The notes under the pieces: model-generated
Told to the model about the DNA's origin: nothing
The model's input: the letters and a program-made list of their open reading frames with translations, nothing else
The model's database searches: none
Program-made: the position numbers and the translations under genes
Assembly: GCF_019456655.1 (NCBI RefSeq)
Contig: NZ_CP080332.1
Span: 992,001 to 1,056,000 of the forward strand
From: Mycolicibacterium diernhoferi
GTDB lineage: Bacteria; Actinomycetota; Actinomycetes; Mycobacteriales; Mycobacteriaceae
Length of the DNA stretch: 64,000 nucleotides
Direction: 5' to 3'
Shown here: piece by piece, positions 35,797-42,388 of the stretch
Numbering within the stretch: position 1 is the first letter of the stretch
Layout of the letters: each line of letters begins with the position of its first letter

Positions 35797-36288
35797 CTAC
35801 CGGTAGTTGACGAACTGCAGCGCCACTTCCAGGTCGGCGCCGCGCAGCAGGGCCTGCACGGCCTGCAGGTCGTCACGCTTCTTGGAGCTCACCCGGATCT
35901 CTTCACCCTGGATCTGCGCCTTGACGCCCTTGGGCCCCTCGTCGCGGATCAGCTTGGTGATCTTCTTGGCATTCTCGCTGTCGATGCCCTGTTTGATGTT
36001 GCCGATGACCTTGTAGGTCTTGCCCGACGGCTGCGGGTCGCCGGCCTCGAAGGCCTTCATGGAGATGTCGCGGCGCACCAACTTCTCCTTGAACACGTCC
36101 ACGGCGGCCTTGACGCGCTCCTCTGTGGAGGACACCAAAATGATGCCTTCCTCACCCTGCCACTCGATCGTGGTGTCGGTGCCGCGGAAGTCGAAACGGG
36201 TCGCCAGCTCCTTGGCCGCCTGGTTGAGGGCGTTGTCGACCTCTTGCCGGTCGGCCTTGCTGACGATGTCGAAGCTTGAATCCGCCAC
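35797..36288 (-). CDS. YajQ family nucleotide-binding protein
   Basis: The 163-residue protein starts [20 protein letters not shown] and has the two RRM-like halves of YajQ, with [54 protein letters not shown] and [14 protein letters not shown]. YajQ proteins bind nucleotides; some bind cyclic di-GMP and act with transcription factors. It is the Rv0566c equivalent. The GTG at 36288 is selected because GGAGGA stands a few nt upstream and homologues start here; an upstream in-frame ATG at 36333 is less likely. Confidence 0.92.
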   Translation of the reverse strand: MADSSFDIVSKADRQEVDNALNQAAKELATRFDFRGTDTTIEWQGEEGIILVSSTEERVKAAVDVFKEKLVRRDISMKAFEAGDPQPSGKTYKVIGNIKQGIDSENAKKITKLIRDEGPKGVKAQIQGEEIRVSSKKRDDLQAVQALLRGADLEVALQFVNYR

Positions 36289-36366
36289 TGGATCCTCCTG
36301 CTGAGTGTTGGGCCGTTTTCGTCTTCGGTACATCCTCGTTGTACCCTGCTACTCGCACCAAATTCC

Positions 36367-36452
36367 GGCAGGTTGCCCGAGCGGCCAATGGGAGCGGACT
36401 GTAAATCCGTCGGCTAACGCCTACACAGGTTCGAATCCTGTACCTGCCACCA
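36367..36452 (+). tRNA. tyrT: tRNA-Tyr (anticodon GUA)
   Basis: The acceptor arms GGCAGGT (36367-36373) and ACCTGCC (36442-36448) pair, followed by discriminator A and an encoded CCA (36450-36452). The anticodon loop CTGTAAA gives GUA. The long variable arm (class II) and the TTCGAAT T-loop in a GGTTCGAATCC arm are as expected for bacterial tRNA-Tyr. It is divergent from the YajQ gene; a TACCCT at 36343-36348 may be its -10. Confidence 0.97.
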
Positions 36453-36454
36453 TG

Positions 36455-36482
36455 GTCAGGCCCCCTTTCGAGGGGGCCTGAC
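36455..36482 (+). terminator. Hairpin terminator after tRNA-Tyr
   Basis: GTCAGGCCCCCT (36455-36466) and AGGGGGCCTGAC (36471-36482) form a perfect 12-bp stem closed by a UUCG tetraloop, 3 nt after the CCA end. It is followed by GTGTTTGTG, a weak U-rich tail. Confidence 0.85.
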
Positions 36483-36535
36483 GTGTTTGTGGGCACCGCG
36501 TTTGGGTCTCGGTGCCGGCGGCTACGTTGGACTCC

Positions 36536-37720
36536 ATGGCCGACCGCGAGCTGCTGTTGGGCCGCTACGAGCTACGGGGAGTGCTGGGGCGCGGCGGGAT
36601 GGCCGAGGTGCGCGACGGCTGGGACACCCGCCTGCACCGGGCGGTCGCGGTCAAGCTGCTCCATCCCGCCCTCGGCGCGGACGCCGACACCCGGCGCCGG
36701 TTCGAGGACGAGGCGCGCGCGGCGGCCGCGCTGAACCACCCCAACATCGTCAGCGTGCACGACTGCGGGGTCGACGACGGCCGGTTCTTCATCGTGATGG
36801 AACGCCTTCCGGGGCAGACCCTGCACGATCTCATCGCCCGCGGGCCGCTGCCGGCGTCCCGGGTGCGGGCGGTCCTCGACGACGTCCTGGCCGCACTGAC
36901 GGTGGCCCACGGCGCCGGGGTGCTGCACCGCGACATCAAGCCGGCCAACATTCTGGTTTCGGCCGACGGCGCCGCCGTGAAGGTCGCCGATTTCGGCATC
37001 GCCAAGACCGCCGGCGCCGCACACACCATGACGGGCCAGATCATCGGCACGATGGCCTACATGAGCCCCGAGCGCATCGCGGGCGCCCCGGCCTCGGTCG
37101 CCGACGACCTCTACGCCGTCGGGATGATCGGCTTCGAGGCCGCCACCGGGCAGCGCGCTCTTCCCCAGGACAACCCGGCGGTGCTGGCGCGCGCCATCGT
37201 GGCCGGGCCGGCACCGTCGTTGGCCCGTGCCCGCCCCGACATCGATCCGGTGCTCGCGGCGGTCGTCGATCGGGCCGTGGCGAGGGACCCGCGGCACCGG
37301 TTCACCGATGCCGCACAGATGCGTGCGGCGCTGACTGCCGGCCGGCCGGCCACCAGGGTGCTCGACGCGCCCCTGCCACCGGCGGCGGATCCGGACTACT
37401 TCATACCCGCCCGCAAACGGCCCAGGCTCAGCCGCAACCAGACGTTCCTGGCTGCCGCCGCGGTGTTCCTGGCCGCCCTGGTGGCCTTGCTCGTGTTCAC
37501 CGTCGACTCCACGCCGGCCACCGGTCGGACCGAGTCGCCCGACACCAGCACCGTGGCGCCGCCCCCACCCTCACCTCAGCCGAGTTCGTCCTCGGCCCCC
37601 GTCGTATCCTCGGTCGCCCCGCAGCCCGAACGGCCCAAGGGGCCGAAGGGGGAGAAGAAGGGCAACGGCCCCGGCAGTGCGAAACCGGGCAACGGGAACA
37701 AGGGGCGGGACGGGCCGTAA
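36536..37720 (+). CDS. Membrane Ser/Thr protein kinase (PknB-like, without PASTA domains)
   Basis: The 394-residue protein has a Hanks-type kinase domain at about residues 10-265: glycine loop LGRGGMAEV, VAVKLL with K40, HRDIKPAN with catalytic D133, DFGIAK starting at D152, and GTMAYMSPERIAG. A membrane helix lies at about 304-324, followed by a short extracytoplasmic Ser/Pro- then Lys/Gly-rich tail with no sensor domain. It phosphorylates proteins in response to unknown signals. The ATG at 36536 is preferred over the GTG at 36512 because TACGTT (36523-36528) ends 7 nt before it and the kinase domain begins soon after. Confidence 0.92.
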   Translation: MADRELLLGRYELRGVLGRGGMAEVRDGWDTRLHRAVAVKLLHPALGADADTRRRFEDEARAAAALNHPNIVSVHDCGVDDGRFFIVMERLPGQTLHDLIARGPLPASRVRAVLDDVLAALTVAHGAGVLHRDIKPANILVSADGAAVKVADFGIAKTAGAAHTMTGQIIGTMAYMSPERIAGAPASVADDLYAVGMIGFEAATGQRALPQDNPAVLARAIVAGPAPSLARARPDIDPVLAAVVDRAVARDPRHRFTDAAQMRAALTAGRPATRVLDAPLPPAADPDYFIPARKRPRLSRNQTFLAAAAVFLAALVALLVFTVDSTPATGRTESPDTSTVAPPPPSPQPSSSSAPVVSSVAPQPERPKGPKGEKKGNGPGSAKPGNGNKGRDGP

Positions 37721-37759
37721 TCGTTCAGGAATCGCCGCGGACCTGCCAGGATGTTCACC

Positions 37760-38350
37760 ATGCGACTGCACAGCATGTTCCGCGCCGCCGCGGTGGCGGT
37801 GACGACGGCCCTCGCTCTGGTGGCGGCCCCCACGGCGCATGCCGAGGCGGCGCCGACACTGCCGGCGTTCGTCCCGTACCCGTCGGCCTGGACACCGGAC
37901 TACAGCCTGTTCCCGTACAACCTGTGGCAAATCCGGGTCACCCCCGAGCAGGTCGCCGCTCAGCGCGACGCCTGCCAGTGGTTCAACGCGCAGTACGGCG
38001 ACCTGGCGGGCCAGGTCCACGGCTTCGAGAACTTCCTCGCCGGCGCGGGTGACGACTGGTCGGCGCCGGGAGTCCAGCAGACGGCCGACGTCGTGACGGC
38101 CAATCTGAAGCAGTCGGCGGCCTTCCTGGATCCCCGCGTGCACACCCTGTACATCACGAATTACCCTGACCAGAGCCAATATTCGCCGCTGTACAACGGG
38201 GATTCGTTCTACCACCTGTGGTATCAGTACACCCAGATCGCCGACAAGATCGGACAAGAACTGCCGTCCGGGCAGATCCACGCCAATGTCGTGACCGCCG
38301 ATGTCTACGGCAATGTGATCCGGGAATCGGGTATCTGCAACGGCGCCTGA
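37760..38350 (+). CDS. Secreted hypothetical protein
   Basis: The 196-residue protein has a signal peptide (MRLHSMFRAAAVAVTTALAL, cleavage near AHAEA) and a mature domain of about 165 residues rich in Tyr and Trp: PAFVPYPSAWTPDYSLFPYN, ACQWFNAQYGDLAGQV, TLYITNYPDQSQYSPLY and a closing ESGICNG. Two cysteines may form a disulfide. I do not recognise the family. CCAGGA upstream suits the ATG at 37760 better than the ATG at 37751. It lies 39 nt after the kinase gene and ends 1 nt before a convergent gene. Confidence 0.75.
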   Translation: MRLHSMFRAAAVAVTTALALVAAPTAHAEAAPTLPAFVPYPSAWTPDYSLFPYNLWQIRVTPEQVAAQRDACQWFNAQYGDLAGQVHGFENFLAGAGDDWSAPGVQQTADVVTANLKQSAAFLDPRVHTLYITNYPDQSQYSPLYNGDSFYHLWYQYTQIADKIGQELPSGQIHANVVTADVYGNVIRESGICNGA

Positions 38351-38351
38351 C

Positions 38352-38744
38352 TCAGTCCAGGTCGGCGAGCGCCCGGCGGGCGGCCTCGAGCTCGGCTTCG
38401 AGTGCAGAAACCTTGGCGGCCTGCTGCATTCGCGCCTCCTCGATGACAGCGTCGATCGGGCCGGACAGATCCTCGTGCAGCTCCCGGGCGGCGCGTGAGA
38501 CTGCTGCCGCGGCCACCGCGAGGTCCCGGGCCAGGTAGGTGGCGCCCTGTTTGAGTTCGGCGCGCCACTCCCCGTCGGCGGTGCCGGAGACCGTGAGCAC
38601 CAGCTCGAGCATCTTGGCCTTCTTGCCGGCAGTCCTTCTGGTCTTGGGCTTTTCGGCGGTATCCGGGCTCGCGGTGGTGTCGGTGGGCACCGGCGTCAGC
38701 ACCGGGGCCGGTGCAGGGGCCGGAGCGTCTACAGTCATCGTCAC
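38352..38744 (-). CDS. Small Lys-rich protein with C-terminal coiled coil (DUF6319-like), possible SOS gene
   Basis: The 130-residue product begins with an Ala/Pro/Thr-rich segment, then a basic KPKTRRTAGKKAKMLELVL, a short beta-like VSGTADGEWRAELKQGA and a long helix ending in heptad-like AAKVSALEAELEAARRALA. It resembles what I remember as DUF6319, of unknown function. The GTG at 38744 is preferred, with AAGGAG 6 nt upstream; an ATG two codons later is possible. On the minus strand a TCTAAT -10 (38798-38803) overlaps a near-consensus LexA box (38800-38815), so expression may be damage-inducible. Confidence 0.7.
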   Translation of the reverse strand: MTMTVDAPAPAPAPVLTPVPTDTTASPDTAEKPKTRRTAGKKAKMLELVLTVSGTADGEWRAELKQGATYLARDLAVAAAAVSRAARELHEDLSGPIDAVIEEARMQQAAKVSALEAELEAARRALADLD

Positions 38745-39080
38745 GGTGAACTCCTTGCTCAACATCACCCGCACCGGGCGGGCCTACGGTCGGAGCAATT
38801 AGAACACACGTTCGACGCGGGTTGGTGTTGCGACGCGGGTCGATTCTGTACACCCGCTGCCGACTCGCTGAATCCGGCTACAGCAGTTCGCCAGGGCATT
38901 CACAGTGCTCGGCACTGGTATCCACAGGTCTGCGGGTGTGACCCTTTGCGAATCGTCGGCCCTACAGTGCGGTGGCCGCGAGGAGCGGACCTTCAACGCT
39001 GAACGCCGCTGCGCGTCATATTATTTCGCCACCACCGCGGCCGCTCCGGCCTCCGCGGTCGAGCAACGCAGGGGACAGCC
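38745..39080. promoter_or_regulatory. Divergent intergenic region (336 nt) with repeats
   Basis: No gene is visible. Besides the LexA-like box, CGACGCGGGT occurs twice as a direct repeat with an 18-nt period (38813-38822 and 38831-38840). The right part is A+T-richer near 39018-39030 and ends in AGGGGA before the ATG at 39081, so it probably carries that gene's promoter. Confidence 0.4.
38800..38815. promoter_or_regulatory. Near-consensus mycobacterial LexA (SOS) box
   Basis: TAGAAC-ACAC-GTTCGA matches 11 of the 12 defined positions of the mycobacterial SOS box TCGAAC-N4-GTTCGA. It overlaps a TCTAAT -10 element on the minus strand, about 56 nt before the start of the gene at 38352-38744, where LexA binding would repress transcription. 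Confidence 0.55.
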
Positions 39081-39455
39081 ATGAACGACCACCTCAAGAG
39101 ACGCGCACTCGCGCTCGGCGCCGTCGCGGTGCTGACGTCTGCCGTCATCGGCTTCGCTGCGCCGGCCCAGGCCGCCGACGGTTTCGTGATGCCCGACATC
39201 GACGGCATGAACCTGCAGGAGGCCGAGGATGCGGTGAACGCCGCCGCGCACGGGATCCCGATGCAGATGCATTCGCACAACATCAAGGGGATGCCGCAGC
39301 GCCAGCTCAGTCTGGCCGACTGGCTGGTATGCGAGCAGGCGCCGGCCGCCGGCGAGAAGATCACCGGCGCCACGGACGTGAACTTCGGCGTGGTGCGCGA
39401 GTTCGACGCCGCGCGCAACAAATGGGACGACATGGTGGCGCACGCCTGCGACTGA
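39081..39455 (+). CDS. Secreted single PASTA-like domain protein
   Basis: The 124-residue protein has a signal peptide ending PAQAADG (about residue 31). The mature part looks like one PASTA domain: FVMPDIDGMNLQEAEDAV, then a strand, then VCEQAPAAGEKI and VNFGVV. Two cysteines (in LVCEQ and the terminal HACD) could form a disulfide. PASTA domains bind muropeptides when attached to PknB-type kinases or penicillin-binding proteins; free-standing secreted ones are poorly understood. AGGGGA precedes the ATG. A strong U-tailed terminator follows 16 nt after the stop. Confidence 0.8.
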   Translation: MNDHLKRRALALGAVAVLTSAVIGFAAPAQAADGFVMPDIDGMNLQEAEDAVNAAAHGIPMQMHSHNIKGMPQRQLSLADWLVCEQAPAAGEKITGATDVNFGVVREFDAARNKWDDMVAHACD

Positions 39456-39471
39456 CCGGCACCATGCTCTG

Positions 39472-39504
39472 GATCGGGCCCCTACATGGGGCCCGATCTT
39501 TTTT
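39472..39504 (+). terminator. Rho-independent terminator
   Basis: GATCGGGCCCC (39472-39482) pairs with GGGGCCCGATC (39488-39498) around a 5-nt loop, followed by six T residues (39499-39504). This is a textbook intrinsic terminator, with a U-tract unusual for mycobacteria. Confidence 0.92.
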
Positions 39505-39535
39505 GTCCTGAGGTGGCCCACCGCTCCGGATTTTT

Positions 39536-39644
39536 GCGTCAAGATCCAGATTGACTATTCACCAACAACTAATAAGTGCAGGTCAAGCGCATCTTGACGC
39601 GAGCATAAGTTGAAGTTATCGTTCACAACAACATCGGAGTTGTG
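39536..39644 (+). promoter_or_regulatory. Promoter/operator region of the catabolic operon
   Basis: TTGACG (39595-39600), a 16-nt spacer and TATCGT (39617-39622) form a SigA-type promoter. Around it are regulator-like repeats: GTCAAG-N6-ATTGAC (39538-39555), GTCAAG-N5-CTTGAC (39582-39598, overlapping the -35), GCGTCAAGAT/ATCTTGACGC at 39536-39545 and 39591-39600, and CACAAC-N9-GTTGTG (39624-39644) at the presumed transcription start. Tight repression is likely. The A+T content is clearly higher than in flanking genes. Confidence 0.6.
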
Positions 39645-39659
39645 CGAAAGGACGCGGTT

Positions 39660-40484
39660 GTGACGGGACGGCTCGAAGGTAAGGTTGCGCTGGTTTCAGG
39701 GTCGGGGCGGGGCATCGGCCGCGCCGTCGCCGAGAAACTCGCCGCGGAGGGCGCCCGGGTCGTCATCAACGATCTCGATGCCGAACCGGCCAAGGAGGTC
39801 GTCGCCGCGATCGAGGCCGCCGGTGGTCAGGCCGTCGCGTGCACGGGCAGCGTCACCGACCCCGAGTTCGCCGACCGATTCGTCGCGGCGGCGGTCGACA
39901 ACTTCGGCGGCCTGGACATCATCGTCAACAACGCCGGCTACACCTGGGACAACGTCATCCAGAAGATGACCGACCAGCAGTGGAACGACATCATCGACGT
40001 GCACCTCACCGCGCCGTTCCGCATCCTGCGGGCCGCCCAGCCGGTGATCTCCGCTCTGGCCAAGAAGGAGAAGGCCGAGAACGGCACCGCCTCGCGGCGC
40101 GCCATCGTCAACACCTCGTCCATCTCGGGCATGCAGGGCAACCCGGGGCAGGTCAACTACTCCACCGCCAAGGCCGGCCTGCTCGGCATGACCAAGACGC
40201 TGGCCAAGGAATGGGGCCGCTACAACGTCACCGTCAACGCCATCGCCTACGGCGTGATCAACACCCGGCTCACCGCGGTGACGACCGAAGAGCAGACCAT
40301 CGACGTCGACGGCCGCGAGATCAAGGTCGGGGTCAACCCGGCGGTGTACGAGACCGTCACTTCCCAGATCGCCCTGGGCCGTGGCGGCGAGGTCGAAGAG
40401 GCGGCCGGCGCGGTGTACCTGCTGTGCGCCCCCGAGTCGAGCTACATCACCGCTCAGACGCTGGTCTGCAGCGGCGGAGCGTGA
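39660..40484 (+). CDS. SDR-family dehydrogenase (FabG-like)
   Basis: The 274-residue classical SDR has the cofactor motif SGSGRGIG (residues 13-20), the acidic NDLD at the end of the second strand (favouring NAD), NNAGYTWDN, the serine in NTSSISG and the catalytic pair Y167/K171 in YSTAK. It resembles acyl-CoA- or steroid-active dehydrogenases of mycobacteria. It is the first gene of the operon; GTG at 39660 has AAGGA 7 nt upstream, and a GTG at 39642 is less likely. Its stop overlaps the next start by 4 nt. Confidence 0.85.
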   Translation: MTGRLEGKVALVSGSGRGIGRAVAEKLAAEGARVVINDLDAEPAKEVVAAIEAAGGQAVACTGSVTDPEFADRFVAAAVDNFGGLDIIVNNAGYTWDNVIQKMTDQQWNDIIDVHLTAPFRILRAAQPVISALAKKEKAENGTASRRAIVNTSSISGMQGNPGQVNYSTAKAGLLGMTKTLAKEWGRYNVTVNAIAYGVINTRLTAVTTEEQTIDVDGREIKVGVNPAVYETVTSQIALGRGGEVEEAAGAVYLLCAPESSYITAQTLVCSGGA

Positions 40485-41350
40485 CCGGCGCGGAACCGGC
40501 GGGCCACGTCGTGCCGCCGGCGTACGAGGAGATCGCCTACCGCTTCGACGACGGCATCGCGATTATCAGCTTCAACGCGCCGCAACGCCGAAACGCGTTG
40601 CGCAACCAGATGTTGCGTGACCTGTGGCAGGCACTCGACATCGCCGACCGCGACCCGGCGGTGCGCGCCGTCGTACTGACCGGGGCCGGTGACCACTTCT
40701 GCGTCGGTGCCGAGCTCACCGGCCCGAACACACTCATCGACTGTCTCGAAGAGGATGTTCAGGGCCATACCCCCACCGGCTACCGTGAGCCGGGCGGGCG
40801 GGTCAGCGAGCGACTGTTCGACATGAGGACCCCCGTCGTCGCGGCCGTCAACGGAGACGCCGTCGGCGGCGGGGCTTCCATCATGGCCGCCGCCGACGTC
40901 CGGATCGCCGGGCAGCGTTCGCGATTCGGATTCGTGTTCACCCGCCGCGGTGTGGTGCCCGAGAGTGCCTCGTCGTGGTTCCTGCCACGCCTGGTGGGCT
41001 TGACCCGGGCCACCGACTGGGTGCTCAGTGGCCGAGTGTTCGACGCCGCCGAGGCCTACTCAGCCGGACTGCTCACCAAGGTGGTCGCACCTGAGTCGGT
41101 GCTGGAGGAGGCCCTGGCCTACGCGCGAGTGTTCGTCACCGAAACCTCGCCGACCTCGGTCGCGTTGGCACGCCGCCTGCTGGGCCGCAGTTGGGGGCAC
41201 GCGACACCCCGGGCGGCCTCCGAGGACGAGTCGCGCGTGTACGCCGGCCGGCTGCGTTCGGCGGATGTCCACGAGGGTGTCGTGTCCTTCCTGGAACGTC
41301 GGCCCGCGGTGTTCCCGCCGCTGAGCGACGACCCCGTCGAGCATTTCTGA
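40481..41350 (+). CDS. Enoyl-CoA hydratase/isomerase family protein
   Basis: The 289-residue crotonase-fold protein has the oxyanion-hole strands VLTGAGDHFCVGAEL and VAAVNGDAVGGGASIMAAAD, and a FTRRGVVPESASSWFLPRLV segment. The glutamate expected in the active-site helix (GxxPE) is present as the PES glutamate. It may hydrate an enoyl-CoA or isomerise a ring intermediate. It overlaps the SDR by 4 nt. The next gene starts 31 nt later. Confidence 0.87.
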   Translation: MTGAEPAGHVVPPAYEEIAYRFDDGIAIISFNAPQRRNALRNQMLRDLWQALDIADRDPAVRAVVLTGAGDHFCVGAELTGPNTLIDCLEEDVQGHTPTGYREPGGRVSERLFDMRTPVVAAVNGDAVGGGASIMAAADVRIAGQRSRFGFVFTRRGVVPESASSWFLPRLVGLTRATDWVLSGRVFDAAEAYSAGLLTKVVAPESVLEEALAYARVFVTETSPTSVALARRLLGRSWGHATPRAASEDESRVYAGRLRSADVHEGVVSFLERRPAVFPPLSDDPVEHF

Positions 41351-41381
41351 TCATTAGAGCGACCCGCAGGATCGAGGACTG

Positions 41382-42371
41382 ATGGACACGCCAGCACCAT
41401 TCACCGCATGCCAGTACGGCAACGACGCCGAGTACACCCACGATCCTGAGGGAATCGCGAACTACAACGAGAGCGTCTACATCAACTTCGTTGATCCGGT
41501 CAGTGAGGTCAGCGCGCTGATGCGGATCGGGAACCGGCCCACCATGGGGTACTCCGAGGCGACCGTGCAGCTGACCCTGCCGGGCGGCCGGATCGCGCTG
41601 CGGGCCGGCCGGGCGCCGAACGAGACCAACGACCGGTGGTCCACCCAGGGCCTGGAGATCGCGGTCGAAGAACCCACCCGCACCTGGACGGTCAACTACC
41701 GCAACACCGTTGCGCTGATCAGCACGCCGTCGCTGCTGGCCGAGCGGGGCCGGCAGGCGCTGAAGAACTCGCCCTCGCTGGAGTGCGAGATCTCGCTGAA
41801 GTTCGAGGCGTCGGTGCCGATGTTCACCATCGCCGAGGACGGTGACTGCACCCCGGGCAGCTCGCAGATCGCCACCGATCACTACGAGCAGTTCGGACAC
41901 GTCACCGGTTCGGTCCGGGTGGGCTCGACCACCTGGCACGTCGAGAAGGCCACCTCGTTCCGTGACCACTCGTGGGGCCCGCGGGAATGGGCGTCCTACA
42001 ACGGTGAATGGCTGGCCGCCTGGCTGGCCGACGGCACGGCGATCACCGCCTACGGTGAGGTCGAGCCCAATGGGGAACGTGCCTCCGGCGGCGTGGTCGT
42101 CACCCCGGACGGCGTGTTCCATCCCATCCGGGACTACACCGTCTACACCGACTACGCCGGTGAGCCGACGTACGACGGGCGCAACACCGGTGTCATCACC
42201 GCCGACGGGCTACCGATCATGGTGCTCGACGGCTCCATCAATCATTTCGTCCCGGTCACCCAGCGCACCGAGGACCGCGCGGCCCGGATGGGCCAGATGT
42301 CGGTGCGTTATGCGAACGGGCAGGGCGGCTGGGGGATCGCAGAGTTCCTGCGGCCCATCAGCACCCGCTGA
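41382..42371 (+). CDS. Conserved protein with AttH/CrtC-like beta fold (DUF7064/7065-like)
   Basis: The 329-residue protein, probably cytosolic with no signal peptide, has beta-rich sequence with NYNESVYINFVDP, TLPGGRIALRAGRAP, a central FRDHSWGPREWASYNGEWL block, and late RMGQMSVRYANGQGGWGIAEF. The RDHSWGPR motif is what I associate with DUF7064 proteins, which resemble the lipocalin-like AttH/CrtC hydratase fold. It occurs in catabolic operons of actinobacteria and may bind or hydrate a hydrophobic intermediate. No catalytic residues can be named with confidence. RBS-like GAGGAC precedes the ATG. Confidence 0.65.
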   Translation: MDTPAPFTACQYGNDAEYTHDPEGIANYNESVYINFVDPVSEVSALMRIGNRPTMGYSEATVQLTLPGGRIALRAGRAPNETNDRWSTQGLEIAVEEPTRTWTVNYRNTVALISTPSLLAERGRQALKNSPSLECEISLKFEASVPMFTIAEDGDCTPGSSQIATDHYEQFGHVTGSVRVGSTTWHVEKATSFRDHSWGPREWASYNGEWLAAWLADGTAITAYGEVEPNGERASGGVVVTPDGVFHPIRDYTVYTDYAGEPTYDGRNTGVITADGLPIMVLDGSINHFVPVTQRTEDRAARMGQMSVRYANGQGGWGIAEFLRPISTR

Positions 42372-42388
42372 CGAGCGAGGAGACGACC

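Noticed and set aside
35464..36288. A toxin-antitoxin pair formed by the Phd-like protein and its neighbour
   Set aside because: The neighbour is YajQ on the opposite strand, with a terminator between; no RelE-, Doc- or PIN-type toxin is present.
36367..36452. tRNA-Ser or tRNA-Leu because of the long variable arm
   Set aside because: The anticodon is GUA and bacterial tRNA-Tyr is also class II.
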